Shown: positions 6,106-13,322, counted from the first letter of the stretch. The stretch is 64,000 bases of DNA from Comamonadaceae bacterium 2PF (GCA_005502875.1 SCMV01000011.1:1-64000), one strand, 5' to 3'. A program made the numbers and translations. Notes: generated from the sequence alone by a model not told the origin.

Positions 6106-6123
6106 TCCTAGAGGTGCACGCTT

Positions 6124-6306
6124 ATGGCCATTGCTGAGTTCCTGGCACAAGCGTTGTTTGAAGTTCCTGCCGCTGGCATAGCCTGGGCGCTTCAACGCAC
6201 CACGCGCATGAGCCAACAAACCGCTGAGCTTGTTGCCAACTTCGTGATTGTCGGCATCATTGCTGGCGCATGCCTTATCGCTTGGTCCATCTACCAATCA
6301 ACCTAG
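6124..6306 (+). CDS. Small membrane protein, cassette C14 (paralogue of C2)
   Basis: This 60-residue protein, MAIAEFLAQALFEVPAAG, has the same C-terminal membrane helix as the product of 507-689. The last 35 residues differ at one position (SQQ against SEQ), while the first 25 have diverged. The C14 leader CTCCTAGAGG resembles that of C2. The two copies are separated by eleven cassettes, so duplication is old or arose by recapture. Confidence 0.65.
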   Translation: MAIAEFLAQALFEVPAAGIAWALQRTTRMSQQTAELVANFVIVGIIAGACLIAWSIYQST

Positions 6307-6338
6307 CTTTGCCATGTGCCAGCGCATCATCAACCAGC

Positions 6339-6423
6339 GCCTAACTGTGCGTTGCAGGGGACGCCTCCAACAGTGCGCGCTTCGGCCACGCCAAGCGCGC
6401 GCCCCTGAACTTGGGCGTTAGGC
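6339..6423 (+). repeat. attC15 (type A)
   Basis: An 85-bp site, GCCTAAC at 6339-6345 and GTTAGGC at 6417-6423, with ACTGTGCG next to R''. It closes cassette C14. Confidence 0.93.
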
Positions 6424-6597
6424 ACTCGCGTAAATGCGCCGCATGCGCAGGCCACACGAGCCGCCTCCTCGGCGGCGACAGCTCACCGGCTCATGCCCTC
6501 AAGTTGGTGTGCTGGCACCCTGCCGCTCAGGTTGAAGGTACGTTAGATTGAGGTATTCGTCAGCGCATGGCTGACGCCATACGCAAAGGGAGGCGTG
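6424..6597 (+). other. R1 cassette leader (C15)
   Basis: This 174-base leader begins CTCGCGTAAATGCGCC, an R2-like start, but continues with the R1 hairpin GCCGCC-TCCTC-GGCGGC and the conserved exclusive stems. It therefore bridges the two families and shows that R1 and R2 share a 5' module. Confidence 0.5.
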
Positions 6598-6789
6598 ATG
6601 GCACGGTTCATCTCGGAAGCTGCCAATGCAGCTCATCGCAGACACCAGGCTGGCGCCTCGTGTGCGGGCTCGCTGGTCGCGCAGAGGCCCTGCTACTTGC
6701 ACCTTGGCCTAACTGGGCGTTGCAGGGGACGCCTCCACCAGTGCACGCTTCGGCCACGCCAAGCGCGCGCCCCTGAACTTGGGCGTTAG
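6598..6789 (+). CDS. R1-family micro-protein with altered tail, cassette C15
   Basis: The frame begins MARFISEAANAAHRRHQAG like its paralogues. A two-base difference just before attC16 (CACCTTGG against CACCGG) shifts the tail into another attC frame, which ends at the R' TAG after 63 residues. It keeps the GGGAGG ribosome site. The shift shows that the attC-encoded tail sequence is not under strict constraint. Confidence 0.42.
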   Translation: MARFISEAANAAHRRHQAGASCAGSLVAQRPCYLHLGLTGRCRGRLHQCTLRPRQARAPELGR

Positions 6790-6791
6790 GC
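6707..6791 (+). repeat. attC16 (type A)
   Basis: An 85-bp site, GCCTAAC at 6707-6713 and GTTAGGC at 6785-6791. It closes cassette C15. Confidence 0.93.
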
Positions 6792-6810
6792 CTCTTTTGC
6801 CACACCACGA

Positions 6811-7074
6811 ATGAAGATCCTGTATCCACTGCTAGCTTTTCTAGCCAGGGCCCTTCCAAAGCCTGACATTAAAAAGTGCGCTCATCAATGGGTTGTGCGT
6901 GGAACGGCATCTCATCCGGTGTCCCTCGAACTTATGTGCTCGAAGTGTGCTGTTCTAGGCGCGGTTCATGACCCAACGAAAGAGGAATGGGAAAGAGCGT
7001 TTTCAGCACCAACGCACCCCTACGCATGGACTCATGCTGACCGGGTGATCATCGGAAAACGAATGTTCGATTGA
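6811..7074 (+). CDS. Hypothetical CxxC protein, cassette C16
   Basis: This 87-residue protein has a short hydrophobic start (MKILYPLLAFLARAL) that could be a membrane anchor. A compact KKCAHQW...LMCSKC pattern follows that could bind one metal ion. It ends THADRVIIGKRMFD. It resembles small zinc-knuckle proteins found on phages and integrons, but no named family is claimed. Confidence 0.6.
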   Translation: MKILYPLLAFLARALPKPDIKKCAHQWVVRGTASHPVSLELMCSKCAVLGAVHDPTKEEWERAFSAPTHPYAWTHADRVIIGKRMFD

Positions 7075-7116
7075 GTCAGGTCCCATGTACTCAACCCCGC
7101 TCCACTTCGCGCCCCA

Positions 7117-7233
7117 GCCTAACTGGGCGGTCAAGCGGACGCCAACACTGGCCATGGCTTCGCCATTTTCATGGCCAGTGTTGGTGCCCTACGCCCTGTC
7201 GGGCTCCGGCGCCGCTTACCTTGGGCGTTAGGC
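7117..7233 (+). repeat. attC17 (type B)
   Basis: A 117-bp site, GCCTAAC at 7117-7123 and GTTAGGC at 7227-7233. The centre pairs ACACTGGCCATGG with CATGGCCAGTGT. It closes cassette C16. Confidence 0.92.
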
Positions 7234-7238
7234 AACCC

Positions 7239-7691
7239 ATGACCGCTTACGACCCCGAAGACTTCTTCGAAGTTGAAAGGCTGCATCGCGCAGCAGCGGA
7301 CGGCGACATCGGCGAGATGCAGCGCCTGGTCAACAGCGGCTACTCGCTAGAGCTTTTTGATGACCTCGGCCGAACTCCACTCCACTATGCAGTCGAAGGC
7401 CTACATTACAAAGCGGTGGAGTGGCTTCTTGCAGCAGGCGCCAGCGTGAACTCACACGATGAGGAGCACATCGGAGAAACGCCTCTCTGTTATGCGGCGC
7501 AATCCGACTACCCTGAACTGGTAGAGCTGCTGCTTCGCAAAGGCGCAGACCCAGACATAACGGGCTGGATGGCCAACACGGCAAGAACTAGGGCGGCGAA
7601 GCGAAACGACGATGAGGGCAGGAAGATCAGCGCTCTCATTGAGCAATACAAGCCCTCAAAGCCCAACCCAGGCAAGAAATCCAAGAGGTGA
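7239..7691 (+). CDS. Ankyrin-repeat protein, cassette C17
   Basis: This 150-residue protein starts six bases after attC17. It has about three ankyrin repeats: LHRAAADGDIGEMQRLVNSG, then GRTPLHYAVEGLHYKAVEWLLAAGASVN, then GETPLCYAAQSDYPELVELLLRKGADPD. It ends in a lysine-rich tail (KPSKPNPGKKSKR). Repeats of this kind mediate protein-protein contacts. The partner is unknown. It has no signal peptide, so it is probably cytoplasmic. Confidence 0.85.
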   Translation: MTAYDPEDFFEVERLHRAAADGDIGEMQRLVNSGYSLELFDDLGRTPLHYAVEGLHYKAVEWLLAAGASVNSHDEEHIGETPLCYAAQSDYPELVELLLRKGADPDITGWMANTARTRAAKRNDDEGRKISALIEQYKPSKPNPGKKSKR

Positions 7692-7726
7692 GTCATTCCA
7701 AGTCAATCTTGCTCATTCGCAACGTC

Positions 7727-7844
7727 GCCTAACTGGGCGGTCAAGCGGACGCCAATACAGGCCATGCCTTCGGCATTCTCACGGCCTGTATTGGTGCCCT
7801 ACGCACCTTCGGTGCTCCGGCGCCGCTTACCTTGGTAGTTAGGC
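7727..7844 (+). repeat. attC18 (type B)
   Basis: A 118-bp site, GCCTAAC at 7727-7733 and GTTAGGC at 7838-7844. It closes cassette C17. Confidence 0.92.
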
Positions 7845-8063
7845 CCTCGCGAATACACAGCATGCGCAGGCTCGTGCATTGAAAGCACAGCGAGTTGTGC
7901 AAGCACATGCCGACGCCAAATGGGCCGCCTGTCCTTCGGCAGTCGTGCGCACCACCGAGTACCTCGGGTTGAGTGGCGCGCTACTCTTCTGCGCAGGTTG
8001 AACGTGCGTTAAATTGAGGCGTTCGTCAGCGCATGGCTGACGCCATACGCAAAGGGAGGCGTG
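7845..8063 (+). other. R1 cassette leader, divergent subtype (C18)
   Basis: A 219-base leader of the same subtype as 2805-3023. It contains GGCCGCCTGTCCTTCGGC, the stretch GTACCTCGGGTTGAGTGGC, then the conserved exclusive stems and GGGAGG. Confidence 0.5.
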
Positions 8064-8240
8064 ATGGCACGGTTCACATCAAAGGCTGCCAGTTCAGCAC
8101 ATCGCGCACACCAGGCTGGCGCCTCGTGTGCGGGCTCACTGGCTGCGCAAAGGCCCTGCTACTTGCACCGGCCTAACTGGGCGTTGCAGGGGACGCCTCC
8201 ACCACCGCACGCTTCGGCTACACCAAGCAGGCGCCCCTGA
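8064..8240 (+). CDS. R1-family micro-protein, cassette C18
   Basis: A 58-residue protein, MARFTSKAASSAHRAHQAG, the most divergent R1 copy. The CAGSL and CY(W/L)H positions and the length are still retained. TGA lies inside attC19. Confidence 0.48.
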   Translation: MARFTSKAASSAHRAHQAGASCAGSLAAQRPCYLHRPNWALQGTPPPPHASATPSRRP

Positions 8241-8255
8241 ACTTGGTCGTTAGGC
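8171..8255 (+). repeat. attC19 (type A)
   Basis: An 85-bp site, GCCTAAC at 8171-8177 and GTTAGGC at 8249-8255, with a T in CTTGGTCGTT on the right arm. It closes cassette C18. Confidence 0.93.
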
Positions 8256-8291
8256 TCCACGAGCAAGCGTCAAAAAAATTGGGAGAAATAC

Positions 8292-8540
8292 ATGGATGGC
8301 CTACTTATCCTCGCTGCCGGGCTACTTCTAGGCGTAGTCCTCGCCCAGGCCTATGCCTCATTGCGCATCCACCAACTTCGCAAACAGGGCGTCTATCCAC
8401 AACCGGGTCAAGCCTCGGATGCGGACGTGATGCGCTTGCTGAAGAGTGGCTACAAGGTTGAGGCCATTCGCTGCCACCGAGAGATTCACCAGACGTCCCT
8501 CAAGGCAGCCAAGCAGGCGGTAGAAAGCTTGCCAGTTTGA
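8292..8540 (+). CDS. Membrane-anchored L7/L12-C-terminal-like small protein, cassette C19
   Basis: This 82-residue protein has an N-terminal membrane helix (residues 3-22, GLLILAAGLLLGVVLAQAYA). Its C-terminal helix-turn-helix, VMRLLKSGYKVEAIRCHREIHQTSLKAAKQAVESL, resembles the ribosomal L7/L12 C-terminal fold and the small proteins that reuse it. Similar anchored modules are common as hypothetical genes in proteobacteria. GGGAGAAA precedes the ATG. The binding partner is unknown. Confidence 0.7.
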   Translation: MDGLLILAAGLLLGVVLAQAYASLRIHQLRKQGVYPQPGQASDADVMRLLKSGYKVEAIRCHREIHQTSLKAAKQAVESLPV

Positions 8541-8574
8541 ATGCCAGCCATGCATTCGTTCTCCATCCACCAGC

Positions 8575-8659
8575 GCCTAACTGGGCGTTGCAGGGGACGC
8601 CTCCACCACTGCTCGCTTCGGCCATGCCAAGCGCGCGCCCCTGAACTTGGGCGTTAGGC
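8575..8659 (+). repeat. attC20 (type A)
   Basis: An 85-bp site, GCCTAAC at 8575-8581 and GTTAGGC at 8653-8659. It closes cassette C19. Confidence 0.93.
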
Positions 8660-8677
8660 GCCGTACTTTGCCCTCTC

Positions 8678-9064
8678 ATGAGAGTCCCACGACCATCCTC
8701 CTTGGCAGCGCTCAGCTACTTCATCGCAGCAGCCATCCCTATCGGGGCATGGGCAATCATGCTGTTCGTTGCTATGCCGGAAAGACTTTCGGTTTCTCAG
8801 GCAGCACTTGGGCAGTTGCAACAAACCTTCTCCGCCAATAACCCGTACTCCTGGTGGTTCATCACCTGGGCGCTTGCGCCAGCAATCCTTCTGTTTCTGG
8901 CCGTCAGCTACTACAGCGACACTCATCGAAGGCCCGGCGCATCGAAGTTCCTACTTGGCATCGGAGCGGGCGTGACGCTCGCATCAACCTACCTGTGGCC
9001 AATCATCTTTGTTCCAGCCGCAGCCGGTGTTTACTATGCCTTCCGCTCACGCAATGCTGCTTAG
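8678..9064 (+). CDS. Three-helix membrane protein, cassette C20 (paralogue of C4)
   Basis: This 128-residue protein differs from the product of 1224-1610 at roughly ten positions, mostly conservative (for example S to F at 15, N to D at 80). The following non-coding stretch and attC21 are also alike, so a complete cassette was duplicated seven kilobases apart. It has the same three predicted membrane segments. Function is unknown. Confidence 0.75.
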   Translation: MRVPRPSSLAALSYFIAAAIPIGAWAIMLFVAMPERLSVSQAALGQLQQTFSANNPYSWWFITWALAPAILLFLAVSYYSDTHRRPGASKFLLGIGAGVTLASTYLWPIIFVPAAAGVYYAFRSRNAA

Positions 9065-9112
9065 CCCCGCCCTGCATGAACCTCCGCCCTCCACTGCTTC
9101 CCATCCATCAGC

Positions 9113-9197
9113 GCCTAACTGGGCGTTGCAGGGGACGCCTCCACCACTGCACGCTTCGGCAACGCCAAGCGCGCGCCCCTGAACTTGGGCGTTAGGC
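9113..9197 (+). repeat. attC21 (type A)
   Basis: An 85-bp site, GCCTAAC at 9113-9119 and GTTAGGC at 9191-9197. It closes cassette C20. Confidence 0.93.
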
Positions 9198-9463
9198 CCT
9201 CATTTCTGAAGCCATGCGTGTGGCCATCATTTGAAGGCAGCGCATGTGCAAGGCTGGTGTTCATCGCAAGGCTGCATGCACACCATCAGCAAGTGGGCTG
9301 CCTGTCCTTGAAGGCAGTCAGCAAACCATCCGGGCATGCGCAACAGCCGCGTGCCACCGCATTGGCGGGCTGCCCGTCCTCAAGGCGGCCAGCTCACCAG
9401 CGGCGCACTTCAACCAGGCCTGCGCGTCTGGCAAACTCTGTGCAAATCACAAAGGGAGCGCCA
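9198..9463 (+). other. Non-coding leader with two TCCT-loop hairpins, cassette C21
   Basis: No convincing long gene occupies this 266-base stretch. It has two hairpins of the R1/R2 type, CTGCCT-GTCCTTGA-AGGCAG and GGCTGCC-CGTCCTCAA-GGCGGCC. It also has AAAGGGAGCG shortly before a small ATG frame. It looks like a third relative of the R1/R2 leaders. Confidence 0.4.
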
Positions 9464-9616
9464 ATGAATGTCAATGGCACATCGGCCTGCAGCACGCTCA
9501 TCGCGGGCTCCGCGCCCTCTGCTTCGCTCACCAGCCTAACTGGTCGTTGCAGGGGACGCCTCCACGGCTGCACGCTTCGGCAACGCCAAGCGGGCGCCCC
9601 TGAACTTGGGCGTTAG
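9464..9616 (+). CDS. Micro-ORF, cassette C21
   Basis: A 50-residue frame, MNVNGTSACSTLIAGSAPSAS, continues through attC22 to its R' TAG. GGGAG lies about seven bases before the ATG, as in R1 cassettes. Only one copy exists, so conservation cannot be judged. Confidence 0.3.
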   Translation: MNVNGTSACSTLIAGSAPSASLTSLTGRCRGRLHGCTLRQRQAGAPELGR

Positions 9617-9618
9617 GC
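9534..9618 (+). repeat. attC22 (type A, TGGTCG variant)
   Basis: An 85-bp site, GCCTAAC at 9534-9540 and GTTAGGC at 9612-9618. It closes cassette C21. Confidence 0.93.
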
Positions 9619-9792
9619 CCTCGCGGAACACGCTGCTTGCCAAGGCCACACTAGCCGCCTCCTCGGCGGCAGTCGCACATTCTTTCTTGCCACCAAGTTG
9701 GTGTGCTGGCACCGCTGCCGCTCAGGTTGAAGGTGCGTTAGATTGAGGCACTCGTCAGCGCATGGCTGACGCCATACGCAAAGGGAGGCGTG
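9619..9792 (+). other. R1 cassette leader (C22)
   Basis: A 174-base leader, nearly the same as 840-1013, with the GCCGCC-TCCTC-GGCGGC hairpin, the exclusive stems and GGGAGG. Confidence 0.5.
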
Positions 9793-9969
9793 ATGGCACG
9801 GTTCATCTCGGAGGCTGCCACCGCAGTTCATCGCGCACACCAGGCTGGCGCCCCGTGTGCGGGCTCGCTGGCCGCGCAAAGGCTCTGCTACTGGCACCGG
9901 CCTAACTGGGCGTTGCAGGGGACGCCTCCACCGCTGCTCGCTTCGGCCACGCCAAGCGGGCGCCCCTGA
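9793..9969 (+). CDS. R1-family micro-protein, cassette C22
   Basis: A 58-residue protein, MARFISEAATAVHRAHQAG, in the common 59-codon frame with TGA inside attC23. It keeps the CAGSL and CYWH positions. Confidence 0.5.
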   Translation: MARFISEAATAVHRAHQAGAPCAGSLAAQRLCYWHRPNWALQGTPPPLLASATPSGRP

Positions 9970-9984
9970 ACTTGGGCGTTAGGC
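9900..9984 (+). repeat. attC23 (type A)
   Basis: An 85-bp site, GCCTAAC at 9900-9906 and GTTAGGC at 9978-9984. It closes cassette C22. Confidence 0.93.
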
Positions 9985-10001
9985 CACCTGCTAAACGATC
10001 T

Positions 10002-10421
10002 ATGCGATTAAGGCCATACCTCTTGCCACTAATGCAATTCACGCTGATTGGCCCGGGCATGGGCGCGCTAGTCGCGATCCTGATGGGATCCGGTGGTGCT
10101 CCTGCGATGTCAGGAATCGGCCTATTTCTAGTTTTCGGCTATGGCGTCGGTCTTGCCCCAGCCGCTCTGGCAGGCATCATCTATGTGTCTGCGTGGAACG
10201 CGCGATCATTGCTCAGGGCATTGAGCGTTGGCGAATACGGTGCGCTACTTGGCGCCATCTCGGGCGCTATCGCATTTGCCGCCCTCGCCATGGCCATGTC
10301 TGGCTCTGTGGCCCCCAAGTCACCAACGATTTATCTCATCCCCATTCTGGCTGGCGCCTTTTGTGGGTGGCTCGCAGCACAAACTCGAGACGAGGCTTAT
10401 GGCTGGACTCATATCAACTAG
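10002..10421 (+). CDS. Four-helix membrane protein, cassette C23
   Basis: This 139-residue very hydrophobic protein has four predicted membrane segments: about 7-28, 38-63, 80-99 and 108-126. They are rich in glycine and alanine. It has a short polar C-terminus ending GWTHIN. The ATG at 10002 lies 17 bases after attC23. The overall look is of a small DUF-type inner-membrane protein. No transport motif was seen. Confidence 0.7.
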   Translation: MRLRPYLLPLMQFTLIGPGMGALVAILMGSGGAPAMSGIGLFLVFGYGVGLAPAALAGIIYVSAWNARSLLRALSVGEYGALLGAISGAIAFAALAMAMSGSVAPKSPTIYLIPILAGAFCGWLAAQTRDEAYGWTHIN

Positions 10422-10439
10422 GTGCCATCATCCACCAGC

Positions 10440-10524
10440 GCCTAACTGGGCGTTGCAGGGGACGCCTCCACCACTGCACGCTTCGGCTACGCCAAGCGCG
10501 CGCCCCTGAACTTGGGCGTTAGGC
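10440..10524 (+). repeat. attC24 (type A)
   Basis: An 85-bp site, GCCTAAC at 10440-10446 and GTTAGGC at 10518-10524. It closes cassette C23. Confidence 0.93.
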
Positions 10525-10542
10525 CCTCTTTTTGGCAACGCC

Positions 10543-10914
10543 ATGAAGTACAAAGAAATTGACGCGATGCTTCATAACTTTGGTCACTCGTTCGTCAGCC
10601 TGATGAACTACGTGGATGACCAGTACATCGCTGATCTTCTTCGTTCGCTCGCCATGAGCACGGCCAACAAGGAAGTTACGATCAACTTCAACGACGGGTC
10701 GGTTCTTCCCGAACTTGCATGCCCACCAGAGCTCGCCAAGTCCATTTCGTACTGGCAAGCATGGTTGCCCAAGCACATGAGCAACCATCGCATCGATCCC
10801 AAGGCACTTTCCTCTGTCCTACTGCGCTACCGACTCACCAATGTCGGGCCAGAGGTGATCGTCGAATCAATTGATGACAGAGGCAAACATCACAAGGTTT
10901 TTGTTCATGGCTAA
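10543..10914 (+). CDS. Hypothetical soluble protein, cassette C24
   Basis: This 123-residue protein has a helical N-terminal half (MKYKEIDAMLHNFGHSFVSLMNYVDDQYIADLLRSL in outline) and a strand-rich C-terminus (VLLRYRLTNVGPEVIVESIDDRGKHHKVFVHG). It has no signal peptide, metal site or recognised family. The clear coding periodicity and 18-base leader support a real gene. Confidence 0.7.
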   Translation: MKYKEIDAMLHNFGHSFVSLMNYVDDQYIADLLRSLAMSTANKEVTINFNDGSVLPELACPPELAKSISYWQAWLPKHMSNHRIDPKALSSVLLRYRLTNVGPEVIVESIDDRGKHHKVFVHG

Positions 10915-10931
10915 CTGCGCAACTGCCACCA

Positions 10932-11016
10932 GCCTAACTGGGCGTTGCAGGGGACGCCTCCACCACCGCGCGCTTCGGCTAAGCCAAGCGCGCGCCCCTG
11001 AACTTGGGCGTTAGGC
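10932..11016 (+). repeat. attC25 (type A)
   Basis: An 85-bp site, GCCTAAC at 10932-10938 and GTTAGGC at 11010-11016. It closes cassette C24. Confidence 0.93.
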
Positions 11017-11168
11017 CCTCGCGTAAATGCGCCGCGTGCGCAGGCCAAGCGAGCCACCTCCTCGGTGGCTACAAGCAGCCAAGCTTTCGTTTATTGGTTC
11101 GCGCAAGGTGTCGTGGCATGCTTGCATTCAAGCTGGCATCAGCACAGCAATCAACACACTGGGGTCTC
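11017..11168 (+). other. R2 cassette leader (C25)
   Basis: A 152-base leader homologous to 5408-5559. It contains GCCACC-TCCTC-GGTGGC, the A-T version of the R1 hairpin. Confidence 0.45.
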
Positions 11169-11279
11169 ATGCCAAGTCAGCCGTACGCCACCACCGGCCT
11201 AACTGGGCGTTGCAGGGGACGCCTCCACGGCTGCGCGCTTCGGCAACGCCTTATGGGCGCCCCTGAACTTGGGCGTTAG
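11169..11279 (+). CDS. R2-family micro-ORF, cassette C25
   Basis: A 36-residue frame, MPSQPYATTG followed by attC-encoded residues, with TAG at the attC26 R' box. Its first ten residues are identical to the frame at position 1. GGGG at 11161-11164 is a weak ribosome site. Confidence 0.35.
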   Translation: MPSQPYATTGLTGRCRGRLHGCALRQRLMGAPELGR

Positions 11280-11281
11280 GC
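11197..11281 (+). repeat. attC26 (type A)
   Basis: An 85-bp site, GCCTAAC at 11197-11203 and GTTAGGC at 11275-11281. It closes cassette C25. Confidence 0.93.
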
Positions 11282-11302
11282 ATCACAACATGGGTTCATT
11301 GC

Positions 11303-11863
11303 ATGGCAACTGATGGCGAACTGCTTTCCGCGATCTCGGGTCTCACCGGGGCACTATTGGGTGGAGTCATTGGCTGGATTGCCGCCGTGCGCGTCTCTCG
11401 AGCTTCACGCACGATGGACATGCACCGAGAGTTCAACTCCGAGCGTTTGAGTACGGCCCGCAGCTCTGCTTTCGCGCTACTACGAGATCACTGGGGAATG
11501 CGATTCACGGAAATCGCAGACCAACCCGACCTAGACCTCGCATCGGTTCCTCTCTGGGAGGTCATGTACTTCTATCAGCGACTCTGGTGGAGCATTGAAC
11601 TTCGGCAGGTCACGCACCGTGCCGTTCCATCGCTCTTTGGCGAGATATTTCTTTGGTGGTACATCGTTGTATACCGCCAGCAGCTAATTGGCACACGTTG
11701 GGCAGCCGAGTCAGACATTGATCGCTTGTACCAGTGGATCAGGGCGAAGACTCCAAGAGAGGATCTTGATCGCTGGACTACACGCTGCGAGGAAGACTTT
11801 GACAAACTGCGTCGCAGGCACATGAAGTCGCCCAATGCCGTACATGCCGCTGTTGATGCCTAG
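11303..11863 (+). CDS. Single-helix membrane-anchored hypothetical protein, cassette C26
   Basis: This 186-residue protein has one N-terminal membrane helix (residues 8-28, SAISGLTGALLGGVIGWIAAV). A long mostly helical cytoplasmic domain, rich in tryptophan and arginine, follows. The TAG stop overlaps the first box of the atypical attC27. Proteins with this layout (anchor plus about 150 residues) are common orphan cassette products. No family was recognised. Confidence 0.7.
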   Translation: MATDGELLSAISGLTGALLGGVIGWIAAVRVSRASRTMDMHREFNSERLSTARSSAFALLRDHWGMRFTEIADQPDLDLASVPLWEVMYFYQRLWWSIELRQVTHRAVPSLFGEIFLWWYIVVYRQQLIGTRWAAESDIDRLYQWIRAKTPREDLDRWTTRCEEDFDKLRRRHMKSPNAVHAAVDA

Positions 11864-11914
11864 CCCTTCGCTTGAGCCGACGCCCACCGGCGTGGCTCAA
11901 CTCAAACGTAAGGC
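11858..11914 (+). repeat. attC27 (atypical 57-bp site)
   Basis: The boxes are GCCTAGC at 11858-11864 and GTAAGGC at 11908-11914. Both depart from GCCTAAC and GTTAGGC. The centre is a nearly perfect hairpin, TTGAGCC-GACGCC against GGCGT-GGCTCAA, with one bulged base, as in bulge-bearing attC sites. It separates C26 from C27. Being unlike types A and B, it came from a different integron or has decayed. Confidence 0.6.
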
Positions 11915-12088
11915 CCATGCGGAATACGCCGCCTGCCAAGGCCACACGAGCCGCCTCCTCGGCGGCAGTCGCACATTCGTTCTTGCCACCAAGTTGGTGT
12001 GCCGCCAGTTCTGTCGCGAAGGTTGAAGCTACGTTAGATTGAGGCATTCGTCAGCGCATGGCTGACGCCATACGCAAAAGGAGGCGTG
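11915..12088 (+). other. R1 cassette leader (C27)
   Basis: A 174-base leader close to 840-1013 with the GCCGCC-TCCTC-GGCGGC hairpin and exclusive stems. The ribosome site reads AAAAGGAGG. Confidence 0.5.
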
Positions 12089-12265
12089 ATGGCACAGTTC
12101 ATCTCGGAGGCTGCCGCAGCAGCTCATCGCGCACACCAGGCTGGAGCCTTGTGTGCGGGCTCTCTGGCCTCGCATCGGCTCTGCTACTGGCACCGGCCTA
12201 ACTGGGCGTTGCAGGGGACGCCTCCACCAGCGCACGCTTCGGCCACGCCAAGCGCGCGCCCCTGA
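12089..12265 (+). CDS. R1-family micro-protein, cassette C27
   Basis: A 58-residue protein, MAQFISEAAAAAHRAHQAG. Against the copy at 1014, the 36 cassette-specific codons hold seven base changes. Four are synonymous and three change an amino acid. The overlapping alternative frame would have two and five. This supports selection on this frame. TGA lies inside attC28. Confidence 0.52.
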   Translation: MAQFISEAAAAAHRAHQAGALCAGSLASHRLCYWHRPNWALQGTPPPAHASATPSARP

Positions 12266-12280
12266 ACTTGGGCGTTAGGC
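12196..12280 (+). repeat. attC28 (type A)
   Basis: An 85-bp site, GCCTAAC at 12196-12202 and GTTAGGC at 12274-12280. It closes cassette C27. Confidence 0.93.
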
Positions 12281-12284
12281 GCAC

Positions 12285-12572
12285 ATGTCTGCGGCAATCC
12301 TTCTCGTACTCGCGGCCATCGTCGCTGGCGTCACTTATCTGCGTGGCCTTCGATCAAGCTCGAAAGCCAAGCGCTCAAACACTGGCTGGTATGGGCTCGG
12401 AGTGCTGGTACTTCTATGTGCGGGTCTATGGGCTTCAGGTCAAGCAGGCAACGAGGCTGCGGCCTACGGTTTCGGTATCGCCATCGCTCTGGCGCTCCCA
12501 CTCATGCTCCTGGTCGGTGTAGCCTCTGCGATCGGAAGAGCGGTGCAAAAACGCAGGAGCCAAACGCAATGA
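12285..12572 (+). CDS. Small three-helix membrane protein, cassette C28
   Basis: This 95-residue protein has predicted helices at about 2-19 (AAILLVLAAIVAGVTYL), 34-51 (YGLGVLVLLCAGLWASG) and 60-82. A basic patch SSSKAKRSN lies between the first two and a basic tail QKRRSQTQ ends it. The ATG lies four bases after attC28, so translation must use a weak or upstream ribosome site. No family was recognised. Confidence 0.65.
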   Translation: MSAAILLVLAAIVAGVTYLRGLRSSSKAKRSNTGWYGLGVLVLLCAGLWASGQAGNEAAAYGFGIAIALALPLMLLVGVASAIGRAVQKRRSQTQ

Positions 12573-12602
12573 ATTACACCCATCGCGCACCTATCCACCA
12601 GC

Positions 12603-12687
12603 GCCTAACTGTGCGTTGCAGGGGACGCTTCCACTACTGCGCGCTTCGGCTACGCCAAGTGTGCGCCCCTGAACTTGGGCGTTAGGC
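12603..12687 (+). repeat. attC29 (type A)
   Basis: An 85-bp site, GCCTAAC at 12603-12609 and GTTAGGC at 12681-12687. It closes cassette C28. Confidence 0.93.
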
Positions 12688-12698
12688 CACTAGCAACT

Positions 12699-13307
12699 AT
12701 GCGGTTAGACGGAACGATAAAGTCCTGGGACGATGAGCGAGGCTTCGGCTTCATCGCGCCTGATCAAGGTGGGCAAGACATATTCGTGCACATCAAGTCA
12801 TTCGAAGGCCTGCGTGAGCGCCCTAGGGCCGGTCAGCGCATCAGCTTTCAAGTTCAACTCAACACCCAAGGCAAGGCGCGCGCAATCAATGTAGCGTTCG
12901 CCAAACCGAGACAGAACCACGTCAGCCGAAGCTTGCTTGCGCGGTTGGGTATAACCACGCTCCTGACCATTCCCGCTTTTGGCATTGTGCTCACGCTTGG
13001 CTATCTGATGGGGCAGCCGCCCCGATGGTTTCTGTGGCTGTATTTGGGCGCTAGCACCTTGACCTTCATTGCCTATGCTGCTGACAAATCCGCTGCGCAA
13101 AAAGGTGAATGGCGAACCTCCGAGCAAACATTACATCTTCTGGCGCTAGCCGGCGGTTGGCCAGGGGCAATGCTGGCACAACAGATGCTGAGACACAAAT
13201 CATCAAAGCAAGAATTCCGCTCCGTGTTCTGGGTGACAGTTGCTATAAATGTCTTCGGCTTCATTTTCATCGCCAGCCCTTATGCCGCAAAAATGATCAA
13301 CCTCTAA
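12699..13307 (+). CDS. Cold-shock domain / DUF1294 fusion protein, cassette C29
   Basis: This 202-residue protein has an N-terminal cold-shock domain at residues 1-67 with the RNA-binding motifs GFGFI and DIFVH. A DUF1294 membrane domain with about three or four helices follows, ending in the typical HKSSKQEFRSVFW loop and a last helix. The fusion is a known architecture in proteobacteria and plausibly tethers single-stranded nucleic acid at the inner membrane. It is one of the few cassette genes here with a familiar fold, and it occupies one of the largest cassettes. Confidence 0.88.
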   Translation: MRLDGTIKSWDDERGFGFIAPDQGGQDIFVHIKSFEGLRERPRAGQRISFQVQLNTQGKARAINVAFAKPRQNHVSRSLLARLGITTLLTIPAFGIVLTLGYLMGQPPRWFLWLYLGASTLTFIAYAADKSAAQKGEWRTSEQTLHLLALAGGWPGAMLAQQMLRHKSSKQEFRSVFWVTVAINVFGFIFIASPYAAKMINL

Positions 13308-13322
13308 GCAACTGCAACCGCC

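Noticed and set aside
9244-9603. 119-residue frame in cassette C21
   Set aside because: It has no ribosome site and runs across two hairpins and attC. Its Cys/Ala/His-rich composition looks like translated non-coding DNA.
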